DNA from: Nonomuraea candida
GTDB taxonomy: Bacteria > Actinomycetota > Actinomycetes > Streptosporangiales > Streptosporangiaceae
NCBI RefSeq assembly: GCF_000725485.1
Contig: NZ_JOAG01000013.1
Coordinates: forward strand, 62,001 to 126,000
Direction: 5' to 3'
Length of the DNA stretch: 64,000 nt
A program made the position numbers and the translations under genes. This document shows positions 24,613-33,711 of the stretch, one piece after another. Below the pieces are notes generated by a model. It searched no databases. It was not told the DNA's origin and saw only the letters and a program-made list of their open reading frames with translations. Each line of letters starts with the position of its first letter. The stretch's first letter is position 1.

Positions 24613-25623
24613 GGTGCTTTCCTGCCGGGCGTCGGCCGGCGGGGCGGTCTCCAGCAGCGAGCTGCGGCCCCGTTCCCAGCGGGCCAGCACGTACGCCGCC
24701 CACCGCCGTTCCAGCTCCAGCGCGCACGCCGCGCCGAACAGGATGTCGCCCGCCAGCGACGGTTCGGCGGCCGCCAGCCCCCCGCACAGGTCGTGCGCGG
24801 CGATCTGCTCGTGCACGGCGTCGGCCTGCACGTGCTCGTCGTAGAAGCGGGCGGCGCCGGCGTCGCCCCCGAGCCGGCGCAGCCCGGCGGCGTAACGGCG
24901 GTTCGGCAGCGAGGAGGTCATCTCCAGCGCGGCGAGGTGCCCGGCCAGGGCGCCGCGCCGGCGGCGGTGCAGGCCGAACAGGGACATGGCGTTGGAGATG
25001 GCCAGCGTGATCCCCGGCACGCGGTCCAGGTAGGCGCCGTAGGAGTCGTCGAGGCCGAGGCCGCGCATGGTGGCGCGGAACAGCTCGCTGTGCATGCGCT
25101 CGCGCCGGCCGCCGCCGTACTCGTCGGCCTGGATCTCCACCAGCGCCGCCTTGGGGCCGCCCGCCAGGCGCGGGATCGCCCAGGTGTGCGGGTCGGCCTC
25201 CTTGAGCTGGTAGATCGACCGGTGGATGACGAACTCCCTGAACTGCCCGCGATCGGCCCGGCGCGCCAGGTATTCGGACAGGGAGGGCCCGTCGTCGGCG
25301 GCGACCAGCTCGTTGAGCGCCCGCCGCACCCCCTGCGGCTCCACCAGGGGCGGCCGGGGCACGGCCCGCGCCAGCGCCGCCTCGAAGCGCCGCTCCAGCG
25401 CCGCCCGGGCGGCCAGCAGCGACGGCTGCCACTCCCAGCGGTCGTCCACGTCCTCGAAGCCCCGGTAGTGCAGCTCGTAGCAGGCGAACAGGGCCAGTTG
25501 CACGTCAGGATCGGCCGGCGCGGCGCCGGTGACGTCGAGCGGCAGCGGCCGGTCGTCGGGCGGGCCTGCCAGGCGTTCGAAGAGCGTCGCGGTGACGGGA
25601 CCGCGCGCGGCCGGCAGCCTCAT
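24589..25623 (-). CDS. Iron-containing redox enzyme family protein (heme-oxygenase-like fold)
   Basis: A 344-aa heme-oxygenase-like diiron oxidase family protein (PF14518 type). Recognisable segments are QLALFACYELHYRGFEDVDD, EFVIHRSIYQLKEADPHTWA, ALVEIQADEYGGGRRERMHS (Glu and His ligand candidates) and FYDEHVQADAVHEQIAAHDL (Glu-His-His). The spacing agrees with a dinuclear iron site. Such enzymes carry out diverse oxidations in natural-product and lipid metabolism. ATG 25623 has GGGGAG upstream. It is divergent from no gene; the next gene upstream on the same strand is an ABC exporter 131 bp away in the other direction of the map. Confidence 0.85.
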   Translation of the reverse strand: MRLPAARGPVTATLFERLAGPPDDRPLPLDVTGAAPADPDVQLALFACYELHYRGFEDVDDRWEWQPSLLAARAALERRFEAALARAVPRPPLVEPQGVRRALNELVAADDGPSLSEYLARRADRGQFREFVIHRSIYQLKEADPHTWAIPRLAGGPKAALVEIQADEYGGGRRERMHSELFRATMRGLGLDDSYGAYLDRVPGITLAISNAMSLFGLHRRRRGALAGHLAALEMTSSLPNRRYAAGLRRLGGDAGAARFYDEHVQADAVHEQIAAHDLCGGLAAAEPSLAGDILFGAACALELERRWAAYVLARWERGRSSLLETAPPADARQESTGQVVGLR

Positions 25624-25754
25624 CGCCTGCTCCCCCACACGCCGCCCCGGTCGCGGACGGCATCAACCACTGTCACGAGCCTCCCCCTTCCCGTCCTTCG
25701 CCAGTGCCCCCGGCGGGGCCCGGCAAACCCGGCGTCCGGGCGGGCCGGGGGTGG

Positions 25755-27578
25755 TCAGCGGTGAAGCGCGCCGGAGGTGTCGTCGTCGGCCAGGAAGCCG
25801 CCGGACTGGTGGTGCCAGAGCCGCGCGTACGGCCCTTCGGCCCGCAGCAGCTCGCCGTGGGTGCCCTGTTCCACGACGCGCCCCCGGTTGAGCACGACCA
25901 GCCGGTCCATCCGGACGACGGTGCTCAGCCGGTGGGCGACCACGAGCGCGGTGCGGTCCTGCATCAGGTGCCACAGGGCCTCCTGCACGAGCAGCTCGCT
26001 CTCGGAGTCGAGGGCGCTGGTCGCCTCGTCGAGCAGCAGGATCGGCGCGTCGCGCAGGATGGCCCTGGCCAGGGCGAGCCGCTGGCGCTGGCCGCCGGAG
26101 AGCTTGATGCCGCGCTCGCCGACCAGGGTGTCGAACCCGTCCGGCAGCGTTTCGGCGAACTCCGTGACGTGCGCCGCCCGCGCCGCCCGCAGGACCTCGG
26201 CCTCGGTGGCGTCCGGGCGGGCGAAGGCGATGTTGTCGCGGATCGACCGGTGGAACATGGCCGGCTCCTGCGGCACGTACGCGATGAGGCTGCGCAGGTC
26301 GGCCTGGCGCAAGCGGGTGATGTCCTGGCCGCCGATCAGGATGCGGCCGCCGTCGACGTCCATGAGACGCAGCAGCAGGCGGGTGAGCGTGCTCTTGCCG
26401 CCGCCCGACCGGCCGACCAGCCCGATCTTGGCGCCGCTGGGGAAGTCGAGGTCGAGGCCGTCGAAGAGCGGCGCATCGGCGTCGTAGCCGAAGCGCACCC
26501 GCTCGAAGCGCACGCTCGCGTCCTTCGGGCGCAGCGGCTGCGGGTCGGGCGGGTCGAGCACGGTCGGCGGCGCGAGGAGCAGCTCGGTGAACTGGGCGGC
26601 CTCGGTCAGCACGCTCTCGACGCGGCGGTAGATCTGGTTGAACTCGAACATGATGCTGATCGTGTTCGTGTAGTAGGTGAAGGTCACCACGATCGCCTCC
26701 ACGCCCAGGCCGCCGCGCAGCGCCACGGCGAGGAGCAGGCCGACGGCGCTGGTGAGGACCGAGAGCGGGGCGACGACGGTGTCCACCCGGAGGTTGCTGT
26801 AGTCCCAGGAGCGCAGCGACAGCCGTTGCTGCTCGGCGAGCCTGGCCCGGTGCTCGGCGGCCTCACGCTCTTCGGCGGCGAACGCGCGCACCGTCTCCAT
26901 GTTGGCCAGCACGTCGGCGACGTGGCCCGACACGCGGACCTTCGCGGCCTCGCGCTCGTCCACCAGCCTCTGCCTGCGGCGGATGAGCGGGGCGACGAGG
27001 AAGCCGGTGACGAGGATGAGCCCCACCAGCACGAGGACCAGCAGCGGGTGGTAATTCCAGAGCACCACCGAGGCGAAGATCAGCGGCACCAGCTTCGCCA
27101 TGATCGAGAAGGCGAGCGTGTCGACGAAGTCCTCGAACCGGGCGGAGAAGCCGAGCACCCGCTTGGTCAGCGCCCCGGCGAAGTTGTCGTGGAAGAACGC
27201 CGCGTCCTTGACCAGCAGCTCGTCCATGCCGACCACGCCGAGCCGCTCGATGCCCCGGGCGTCGGTGCGGTTGAGGAAGTGCAGGCCCAACCGCCACAGC
27301 GTCTCGCCGGCCAGCAGCAGCCCGCCGAAGCCGAGCACGTACGGCAGCAGGGCGGGCAGCGAGCCGTCGCCCCCGCCCGCCAGGTGGCCCACGACCCCGG
27401 CCACCGCCAGCGGGGCCAGGTAGAACAGGCAGACGTTGCCCAGCGCCGGCAGGACCAGCGTGGGGACGGCGACCGGCCACTGCCGCCTCAGCTCGCCGCC
27501 GTAGAAGCGCAGGGCCAGCAGGATCGCGGGTTTGCGGGCGGCGGGCTTGCCCGCGGAGATCTCCTGTGATGCGAGCAC
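25755..27578 (-). CDS. ABC transporter, fused permease and ATPase
   Basis: A 607-aa half-size ABC exporter. The N-terminal six-helix membrane domain (about residues 35-330) precedes one nucleotide-binding domain with Walker A GLVGRSGGGKSTLTRLL, Q-loop YVPQEPAMF, signature KLSGGQRQRLALARAI, Walker B ILLLDEATSALD and switch VAHRLSTV. All catalytic elements are intact. It likely works as a homodimer exporting a lipid, drug or peptide. Its distance from the Fxs locus (15 kb) gives no reason to link it to that peptide. It stands alone with 101 bp upstream to an SDR. Confidence 0.93.
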   Translation of the reverse strand: MLASQEISAGKPAARKPAILLALRFYGGELRRQWPVAVPTLVLPALGNVCLFYLAPLAVAGVVGHLAGGGDGSLPALLPYVLGFGGLLLAGETLWRLGLHFLNRTDARGIERLGVVGMDELLVKDAAFFHDNFAGALTKRVLGFSARFEDFVDTLAFSIMAKLVPLIFASVVLWNYHPLLVLVLVGLILVTGFLVAPLIRRRQRLVDEREAAKVRVSGHVADVLANMETVRAFAAEEREAAEHRARLAEQQRLSLRSWDYSNLRVDTVVAPLSVLTSAVGLLLAVALRGGLGVEAIVVTFTYYTNTISIMFEFNQIYRRVESVLTEAAQFTELLLAPPTVLDPPDPQPLRPKDASVRFERVRFGYDADAPLFDGLDLDFPSGAKIGLVGRSGGGKSTLTRLLLRLMDVDGGRILIGGQDITRLRQADLRSLIAYVPQEPAMFHRSIRDNIAFARPDATEAEVLRAARAAHVTEFAETLPDGFDTLVGERGIKLSGGQRQRLALARAILRDAPILLLDEATSALDSESELLVQEALWHLMQDRTALVVAHRLSTVVRMDRLVVLNRGRVVEQGTHGELLRAEGPYARLWHHQSGGFLADDDTSGALHR

Positions 27579-27680
27579 GGCCGTCCGCCCTCCCCGAGTC
27601 CGACATCGCCGTGGTCATGCTGCCGCAGGTCGCGGGGGACGGCGACTGGTTTTTCGCCGCCCCCCCGGCCCGCGGGGGTG

Positions 27681-28451
27681 TCACAGCGACAGGCCGGAGG
27701 CCGTGGACACCAGGCCGCCGTCGATGATCAGGTCCTGCCCGTTGACGTACGACGCCTCCCCGGAGGCCAGGAAGGCGACCGCGGCGGCGACGTCCTCGGA
27801 GGTGCCCAGCCGCCCGGCGGGCACGGCGGCCACGACGGCGGCGCCTTCCTCCTCGGAGACGGCGGCGTGGTACATCGGGGTCTCGATGTAGCCGGGGCTG
27901 ACGGAGTTGACCCTGATCCTCCGGGGCGCCAGGTCGGCCGCGAAGGTGTGCGCCAGATTGTGCACCGCGGCCTTGGTCGCCGCGTACACCGAGGAGCCGG
28001 GCAGGCCCCGGTGCAGCGTCCACGACGCGTTGATCACGATCGCCGCGCCCTCCGGCATCAGGGGCAGGCTCTTCTGGATCGTGAAGAACACGCCCTTGAG
28101 GTTGATCCGCACGACGCGGTCGAAGTCGTCCTCGGTGACGTCGCCGCCGTGCCCGAACGAGGCCACCCCCGCGTTGGCGAACACCACGTCCAGCCGGCCG
28201 CGCCACTCCTTGATCGCGGCCATCAACGCGTCGAGGTCGGCGAGGTCGGCCGCGTCGCCGCGGACCGGGAGGAGCCGGTCGCCGCCGCCCAGCTCCTCGG
28301 TGGCCGCCTTCAGCCGGAGCTCGTCGCGTCCGGTGAGGACCACGTGCGCGCCCTCGTCGAGCAGCCTGCGCGCGGCCGCCAGGCCCATGCCGCTGGTGCC
28401 GCCCGTGATGAGGGCGACCTTGTCGTCGAAACGGGAAATCGTCTTCGTCAT
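27681..28451 (-). CDS. SDR family oxidoreductase
   Basis: A 256-aa classical SDR. It has TGGTSGMGLAAARRLLDEGA (cofactor loop), DVVFANAGVASFG, INASWTLHRGLPGSSVYAAT with Tyr-x-x-x-Lys (YAATK), and SPGYIETPMY, ending in the C-terminal DLIIDGGLVS. The Ser of the triad is in the INAS/LPGSS region. It is a typical NAD(P)H-dependent alcohol dehydrogenase or ketoreductase; substrate unknown. ATG 28451 gives the standard length. An XRE regulator upstream on the same strand probably controls it. Confidence 0.93.
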   Translation of the reverse strand: MTKTISRFDDKVALITGGTSGMGLAAARRLLDEGAHVVLTGRDELRLKAATEELGGGDRLLPVRGDAADLADLDALMAAIKEWRGRLDVVFANAGVASFGHGGDVTEDDFDRVVRINLKGVFFTIQKSLPLMPEGAAIVINASWTLHRGLPGSSVYAATKAAVHNLAHTFAADLAPRRIRVNSVSPGYIETPMYHAAVSEEEGAAVVAAVPAGRLGTSEDVAAAVAFLASGEASYVNGQDLIIDGGLVSTASGLSL

Positions 28452-28550
28452 GTGAGCCAGACTGCCGTCCGGTCCCCGGGGCGAACAGTGCGTGCCCAAC
28501 CTGGGTCCGGCACCACCACCTTCGGGCCCGGGCCCTGGTCGCGGGCCCGG

Positions 28551-28682
28551 GGCGGCCGGTTCAGGGTTCGGACGCGAGCCCGCGGCGGCCGGTTCAGGGT
28601 TCGGACGCGAGCCCGGGGCGGCCGGTTCAGGGTTCGGACGCGAGCCCGGGGCGGCCGGTTCAGGCTTCGGACGCGAGCCCGC
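28551..28682. repeat. 33-bp tandem repeat, four copies, at a gene 3' end
   Basis: Four head-to-tail copies of a 33-bp unit begin at 28551, 28584, 28617 and 28650 (GGCGGCCGGTTCAGG...). They differ at one or two positions. The fourth overlaps the end of the XRE gene and contains its stop; on the minus strand each unit reads RGLASE(A/P) and then a stop. Confidence 0.9.
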
Positions 28683-29499
28683 GGCGGGACAGCCGCTCCT
28701 CGGTGCCGGGCAGCGGGTTGTACAGCTCCAGGTACCAGTCCGGATGATCGGTCACCGTCAGCGTCGTCATGTCGAAGAACAGCTCACCGGCCACCGGGTG
28801 GCGCACCGCCTTGACCGCCTGGGCGGGCACGCCCACCTCGTGGCGCGCCCACAACTCGGCGAACTCGGGGCTCACGGCGGCGAGGGAGTCCACCAGCCGG
28901 CCGAACTCCGGGTCGCCGGGGGCGTGCGCCGCGTCGGCGCGGAAGGCGGCGACCACGGACGGCGCGACCGAGGCCCATTCGACGTGCATGTCCCGGTAGC
29001 GGGCGTTGGTGAAGAACGAGACCAGGCAGTTGTGGTCGCCGTCGCCGTAGCCGAACACCTCGCGGGTCGCGTCGTTGATCGCCAGCAGGTTCCAGTAGCG
29101 GTCGCGCAGGATCGCCGGGCGCGGCAGCCACGCCTCCAGCAGGCGGCGCAGCTCCGGGCCCACCGCCGCGTCGGGCCGCCCGCCGGCGCGCGGCGGGTTG
29201 AGGCCGGCCAGCACGTAGAGGTGGGCGCGCTCGGGCTCGGACAGGCGCAGCGCCCGGCCGATCGCGTCGAGCACCTCCGCCGAGACGTTGATGTCGCGGC
29301 CCTGTTCGAGCCAGGTGTACCAGGACACGCCGACCCCGGCCAGCACGGCCACCTCCTCGCGCCGCAGCCCCGGCGTGCGCCGCCGGCCCGCCGCGGGCAT
29401 GCCGACGTCTTCCGGGGTGAGCCGCGCCCGGCACGCGCGCAGGAAGTCGCGCAACTGCTCGCGGCGCCGCAGCCGCGCCTCGGGGGTCTCGCTGGTCAT
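28660..29499 (-). CDS. XRE/MmyB-like transcriptional regulator
   Basis: A 279-aa regulator of the helix-turn-helix plus MmyB-like ligand-binding family. The N-terminal HTH is TPGLRREEVAVLAGVGVSWY followed by TWLEQGRDINVS. The C-terminal domain starts at PAILRDRYWNLLAINDA, the PAS-like MmyB segment, and has TLTVTDHPDWYLELYNPLPG at the end. In actinomycetes such genes usually control a neighbouring SDR; here the SDR lies just downstream on the same strand past the repeat array. ATG 29499. A 24-bp duplicated block lies upstream at 29517-29575. Confidence 0.92.
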   Translation of the reverse strand: MTSETPEARLRRREQLRDFLRACRARLTPEDVGMPAAGRRRTPGLRREEVAVLAGVGVSWYTWLEQGRDINVSAEVLDAIGRALRLSEPERAHLYVLAGLNPPRAGGRPDAAVGPELRRLLEAWLPRPAILRDRYWNLLAINDATREVFGYGDGDHNCLVSFFTNARYRDMHVEWASVAPSVVAAFRADAAHAPGDPEFGRLVDSLAAVSPEFAELWARHEVGVPAQAVKAVRHPVAGELFFDMTTLTVTDHPDWYLELYNPLPGTEERLSRRGLASEA

Positions 29500-29516
29500 A
29501 CGCCACGGTATCCCGG

Positions 29517-29575
29517 TACGACGCCCGCCCCGGCACGGGCCGCCATCCCCCTACGACGCCCACCCCGGCACGGGC
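29517..29575. repeat. Direct repeat upstream of the XRE gene
   Basis: TACGACGCCC(G/A)CCCCGG plus eight more bases occurs at 29517-29540 and 29552-29575 (period 35, 23 of 24 identical), in the region expected to hold the XRE promoter. Its function is unknown. Confidence 0.5.
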
Positions 29576-29713
29576 GCCGGCCGACGGAGTTATGCCGCAT
29601 CGGGCGGCAAACACGCTGATCAGAGACGTGCGACAACGGCAAACCCGCTCCGCGCCGGCGATGGATCAAGCATTCTAAGGACGGCCCGCATCCCCCCGCC
29701 TGAAGGAGTCCTC

Positions 29714-30808
29714 GTGACTCGGTATGCGATCGACCGAGCCCGCAACGTGCTCATCGCTCATTGGGGCACCGGCATCGGCGACACCGCCACCACCGTGGCC
29801 GACCTGCCGAGCCCGCTCCCGTACCACGGCGTGCTGCGCCTGGCCGACTGCCTCGGCAAGCTGTCCAGAGCCTGCTGGCGCTGCTACACCCATCCGGCCG
29901 GCGCCGCCGACCGGCACGGGCCCGGCAGCATCGGCTGGCACCGGCAGCGGGAGCGCGACGCGTTCGCCTTCGTGCCCGCGATGCTGGCCCCCGCCGAGCG
30001 GGGCGGCGACGAGCCGGCCACCAAGGTCGAGGCCGCGGCCCACGCGGTCGGGCGGGCGCTGCGCGACGTCGGCTCGACCCGGCTCACCGCGTACGTCACG
30101 ACCGACGTCACCGCCGAGCTGGCCGCCATCGAGCAGGCCGAGCGCGGCGACCTCACCGAGCGCGCCCAGCAGGCCGTCACCCTCACCCGCGAGGACGCCT
30201 CGCCGCTGCAGATCTCCCAGGCCGACCTGCTGCTGCGCCACGACCCCTTCGACGCGGAGGCGATCGTCACGCAGATCGATCCCACCGCCGCCGCCATCGC
30301 CGCCGCGCACTGGCTGTACGCGGCCGTCGCGGTCACCGCCCGGCACACCGGGACGCATCCCGTGCAGGTGGTCGTGGCCTCCGACCGGCGGGCCAAGCCC
30401 CTGGCCACCGAGAGCCTCACCGACGTGGTCGCGGCCATCGGCGCGGGCGGCCGGCCGCGCCAGGTGGTCATGACCCTGATCCGCAATGCCCTGCACATCG
30501 CCGAGGGACACCTGCACGGCATCAGCGACGCCCGCCACCGCATCACCGCGGCCGAGCAGCTCATCGAGCAGGCCCACACCGACCACCCCGGCCTGGACCT
30601 CGGCCCCGACACCGTCCACCTCCCCCTCACCTGCCTCGACCCCGCCCGCCCCGCCCCCGACCTGCTGGAGAACCTGCTGCACGGCATCCGGAGCTGCCGG
30701 CGGCTCTACGAGCGGCACGCGGGGCGCGGGGCCGGCGACCCGCCGCACGGCGCGTTCCTGGCGGCCGTGCGCCGCGAGGCCGCGGTGCGCGGCGGGCACC
30801 TCCTGTGA
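29714..30808 (+). CDS. Hypothetical protein
   Basis: A 364-aa soluble protein I do not recognise. AAGGAG at 29703-29708 secures GTG 29714. The N-terminus (RYAIDRARNVLIAHWGTGIG; LRLADCLGKLSRACWRCYTH) contains two Cys close together. The middle is Ala-rich and helical (TKVEAAAHAVGRALRDVGST; AAIAAAHWLYAAVAVTARHT), and the C-terminus carries further helices (RNALHIAEGHLHGISDARHR; LLHGIRSCRRLYERHAG). No transmembrane segment or signal is visible. It lies divergent from the XRE gene (214 bp). A 21-bp block including its stop is duplicated just downstream. Confidence 0.7.
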   Translation: MTRYAIDRARNVLIAHWGTGIGDTATTVADLPSPLPYHGVLRLADCLGKLSRACWRCYTHPAGAADRHGPGSIGWHRQRERDAFAFVPAMLAPAERGGDEPATKVEAAAHAVGRALRDVGSTRLTAYVTTDVTAELAAIEQAERGDLTERAQQAVTLTREDASPLQISQADLLLRHDPFDAEAIVTQIDPTAAAIAAAHWLYAAVAVTARHTGTHPVQVVVASDRRAKPLATESLTDVVAAIGAGGRPRQVVMTLIRNALHIAEGHLHGISDARHRITAAEQLIEQAHTDHPGLDLGPDTVHLPLTCLDPARPAPDLLENLLHGIRSCRRLYERHAGRGAGDPPHGAFLAAVRREAAVRGGHLL

Positions 30809-30933
30809 CGGACGGCGGGCACCTCCTGTGACGGCGTCAGGAGGTGAGCCGGTCGGCCTCCGGCGCGTCCGGCTCGTCCCCCGGGCGGCGTTATGAGGTG
30901 AGCCGGTCGGCCTCGGGCGCGTCCGGCTCGTCC
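30791..30933. repeat. Two tandem duplications over convergent stop codons
   Basis: GGCGGGCACCTCCTGTGACGG plus its context is present at 30791-30811 and 30814-30834; it contains the plus-strand stop. A 39-bp block is present at 30841-30879 and 30895-30933 (38 of 39 identical, period 54); it contains the last 13 codons of the minus-strand CNNM gene, so the peptide EPDAPEADRLTS is encoded twice, the second time after the stop. Confidence 0.85.
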
Positions 30934-32207
30934 GCGGCGGCGGCCCGGGTGAGGCGGACCTCGGTGATGGCGTGCCGGTCGACCGCCGCCACGCGCAGCC
31001 GCCAGCCGCCCGTGGTGACGCTCTCGCCCGGCCCGGTCGGCACGTGGCCGAGCAGGGTCAGGACGAGGCCGGCCACGGTGGTGTAGTCGCCGTCGGGCCG
31101 CTCCTCCAGCCGGACGTCGAGGTCGGGCAGGTCGTGCACGGGGAACGTGCCGGGCAGCAGCAGGCTGCCGTCGGCCTCCCTGGCCACGGCCAGGACGTCG
31201 CGGTCGGTCTCGTCGTAGATCTCGCCGACCACCTCCTCCAGCAGGTCTTCGAGGGTGACGATGCCGTCGACGGAGCCGCGTTCGTCGATGACCAGGGCGA
31301 ACTGCTGGCGGTCGGCCTTGAAGCGGCGCAGCGCGTCGGAGACGAGCAGGCTGTCGGGCAGCAGCAGGGGCGGCCTGGCCACGTCGGCCGCCGTGACGGC
31401 GCTCTCGTCGGTGAGCAGGTCGCGCAGGTTCACGATGCCGGCGACGTCGTCCAGGCCACGGCCGCGTACGACGGGGGCGCGCGAGTGGCCCGAGCCGGCC
31501 AGCAGGCGGCGGGCCTCCTCGACCGGGGCGGCGGCGTCCAGCGTGAACACCTGGCGGCGGGAGACGAGCACCTCGCGCAGCACGCGTTCGGTGATCTCGA
31601 CGGCGCCGGAGATGATCAGGCGCTGCTCGGCGGTGAAGCCGCGGTGGCCGGCGACCATGTCCCGGATCTCCTCGGGGCTGATCTCCTCGCGGTGCTGGTC
31701 GGGGTCGCCGCCCATCAGCCGTACGGCCAGGTCGGTGGACTTGGCCAGCGCCCACACCACGGGACGCGACAGCGTGGCGACCAGGCTGAGCGGCCGGGCC
31801 ACGAGCAGGGCCCACGTCTCGGCGCGCTGCATGGCCACCCGCTTGGGCGCCAGCTCGCCGAAGACCAGGGTGAGGAAGGTCAGCACGATCGTCACCAGCA
31901 CGATCGCCACGGCGTCGGCGGCGCCGCCGAGGAAGCCCAGCAGCGGCACCAGCGGCTGGGCCAGGGTGACCGCCGCGGTGGCCGAGGCCAGGAAGCCGGA
32001 CAGGGTGATGACGAGCTGGATGGTGGCCAGGAACTGGTTGGGGTCGCGGGCCAGCCGTACCAGCAGCTTCCCGCCCTGGCCGCGCTGTTCGAGCCTGCGT
32101 AGCTGTCCCTCGCGCAGCGAGATCAGCGCGAGCTCACTGCCCGCGAAGATCGCGTTGAGGATGACCAGGACCACGACGAGGGCGAGCTGAAACCAATAGC
32201 CGTCCAC
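30891..32207 (-). CDS. CNNM/HlyC-CorC family transporter or hemolysin-like protein
   Basis: A 438-aa membrane protein with the three standard modules. The N-terminal CNNM domain has four helices (NAIFAGSELALISLREGQLR; TLSGFLASATAAVTL; LVFGELAPKRVAMQRAE). A CBS pair follows (SGHSRAPVVRGRGLDDVAGI; FALVIDERGSVDGIVTLEDL), then a C-terminal CorC_HlyC domain (LPGTFPVHDLPDLDVRL; TVAGLVLTLLGHVP). The family handles magnesium/cobalt efflux or homeostasis; the hemolysin name is historical. It is monocistronic. The last 15 residues are in a tandemly duplicated DNA block. Confidence 0.93.
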   Translation of the reverse strand: MDGYWFQLALVVVLVILNAIFAGSELALISLREGQLRRLEQRGQGGKLLVRLARDPNQFLATIQLVITLSGFLASATAAVTLAQPLVPLLGFLGGAADAVAIVLVTIVLTFLTLVFGELAPKRVAMQRAETWALLVARPLSLVATLSRPVVWALAKSTDLAVRLMGGDPDQHREEISPEEIRDMVAGHRGFTAEQRLIISGAVEITERVLREVLVSRRQVFTLDAAAPVEEARRLLAGSGHSRAPVVRGRGLDDVAGIVNLRDLLTDESAVTAADVARPPLLLPDSLLVSDALRRFKADRQQFALVIDERGSVDGIVTLEDLLEEVVGEIYDETDRDVLAVAREADGSLLLPGTFPVHDLPDLDVRLEERPDGDYTTVAGLVLTLLGHVPTGPGESVTTGGWRLRVAAVDRHAITEVRLTRAAAADEPDAPEADRLTS

Positions 32208-32529
32208 GGCAGAAGGGCTCCTTGAAGGGGTGATCCGGCAGATCGCCGGTGAAAGGGGTTGTCAGCCGACCGGCACGAAAGGGCCGGCGCCGACGATGGA
32301 GAGAAACCCGCTTCCGGTACGGGGAAAGCGGAGCCTGGTGCGGAGCTCACCGGCCGGAGCCGGGACGGCAGCGCTCGTGGAAGAAGGTACGCCGGGCCGA
32401 TGCCCGGCCTGGTACTGCACTCCTCCACGGAAGAGTCGCCACTCCGTTCTTCACTCGCTCAACAGCACAGGTCAGTACGGATAACGGCGCGAAAACCACC
32501 AAAGTTCCCAGCCCGGGAGGAAAACCCCA
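32208..32529. other. Intergenic region, no supported gene
   Basis: Upstream region of the CNNM gene (AAGGAGCC near its start) followed by about 280 bp with no convincing ORF. Frames are short and Arg/Ser-rich. No palindrome stands out. Confidence 0.5.
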
Positions 32530-32667
32530 TCACAGCCGGCCCGAGGTGGAGAGGGTGATCAGCACGAAGGCGGCCGCCCCGAGGGCCACGGAGGCCAGGA
32601 GCACCAGGAACAGCCCGACGACGACCAGCACCCGGCGCCACCGCCCGGAACCCCCCGATGGCGGCAT
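32530..32667 (-). CDS. Small single-pass membrane protein
   Basis: A 45-aa protein from ATG 32667 (GGGCGGGAC upstream) or about 65 aa from GTG 32727. MPPSGGSGRWRR is a basic N-terminus, followed by one strong transmembrane helix VLVVVGLFLVLLASVALGAA with a short outside tail. No family can be named. The composition (positive-inside, one helix) is protein-like, and the strand and codon bias suit a real gene, but the evidence is limited. Confidence 0.45.
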   Translation of the reverse strand: MPPSGGSGRWRRVLVVVGLFLVLLASVALGAAAFVLITLSTSGRL

Positions 32668-32798
32668 GTCCCGCCCCGCCCGTCGCGTCACATCTCCGAC
32701 GGTAACAACCCGTGACCGCCTCGCCACACTCGGCCCCGGCCACGCTACTCACCGACCACCGCTCGGCCCGGCACCCCCGCCGGGTCGGATGTACGGCC

Positions 32799-33632
32799 TC
32801 AGGGTTTGCGGGCCACTCCGCCCGCCGTGCAGATCGCGCCCAGGCCCAGGGGCCGCTTGACCGGCTGCTCCGGCCGCCACTCCGGCACGTGCACGATGCC
32901 CGGCTCGACCGGCTCCAGGCCGTCGAAGAAGCGCACGATCTCGTCCATGTCCCTGGCCCGGCCGGTGCCCAGCATCGCCAGCAGCACCCCCTCCAGCGCC
33001 CGCACCTCGGGCGCGCACGAGCAGAAGTGCGTGAGCTGCATGTAGCTGCCCGGGGCCAGCCGCTCCTTGTAGGTGTCCACCAGCTCCGCCGGGCCCTCGT
33101 CATCGCCCAGGTGGTGCACCACGGCCAGCAGCAGCAGCCCGATCGGCCGCGAGAAGTCCAGGAAGCCCGCGACCTTCGGATGGTTGAAGATCACCTCGGG
33201 CTCGCGCAGGTCGGCGGTGATGACCCGGGTGTTGTCGTTGGTCTGCAGCAACGCGCGGGCGTGGGCGAGCACGATGGGGTCGTTGTCGACGTACACGACC
33301 CGGGCGTCCGGGTTGATGCGCTGGGCGACGGAGTGCGTGTTGTCCATCGTGGGCAGGCCGGAGCCGATGTCGAGGAACTGGTCGATGCCCTGCTCCGTCA
33401 TGAACTTCACGCCGCGGAACAACATCGCCCGGTTGTGCCGCGCGCCCTCGCCGTTGTCGGGGAAGTGCTTCATCCCCTCCGCAGCGATGGCCCGGTCGAC
33501 CGCGAAGTTGTCCTTGCCGCCCAGGAACGCGTCGTACACGCGGGCGATGCTGGGTTTGCTCGTGTCGATCTCCGGAGGCAGATAGTCCGGATCCTGATGC
33601 GTCCAGGTCACGTTCGGGAGCCCCTCGCCCAT
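32799..33632 (-). CDS. SAM-dependent methyltransferase (Methyltransf_19 family)
   Basis: A 277-aa protein of PF04672 (formerly DUF574), abundant in actinomycetes with WhiB- and conservon-like loci. The signature block is clear: IDTSKPSIARVYDAFLGGKD with NFAVDRAIAAE, then FLDIGSGLPTMDNTHSVAQ (motif I) and VVYVDNDPIVLAHARALL. The fold is Rossmann-type, but the substrate of these proteins is unknown. Start ATG 33632, preceded by GGTGACCAT-type sequence, is preferred to upstream Cys-rich residues. Next gene on the same strand is 79 bp upstream. Confidence 0.93.
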   Translation of the reverse strand: MGEGLPNVTWTHQDPDYLPPEIDTSKPSIARVYDAFLGGKDNFAVDRAIAAEGMKHFPDNGEGARHNRAMLFRGVKFMTEQGIDQFLDIGSGLPTMDNTHSVAQRINPDARVVYVDNDPIVLAHARALLQTNDNTRVITADLREPEVIFNHPKVAGFLDFSRPIGLLLLAVVHHLGDDEGPAELVDTYKERLAPGSYMQLTHFCSCAPEVRALEGVLLAMLGTGRARDMDEIVRFFDGLEPVEPGIVHVPEWRPEQPVKRPLGLGAICTAGGVARKP

Positions 33633-33711
33633 GGTCACCTTCCACCGCGGTCCGCTGATCGACAGGGAATGTGGTCGGGAGCATAACGAGCACGGGGCGA
33701 AAACACATGTT

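Noticed and set aside
25704..27569. Long plus-strand open frame opposite the ABC exporter
   Set aside because: It mirrors the exporter codons; composition is Arg/Val/Glu-rich with no motif or RBS.
25755..27578. Dedicated exporter of the Fxs-like peptide
   Set aside because: It is 15 kb from the locus and separated by many unrelated genes; no peptidase domain.
28551..28682. Possible CRISPR array
   Set aside because: The 33-bp units are head-to-tail without spacers and derive from a gene end.
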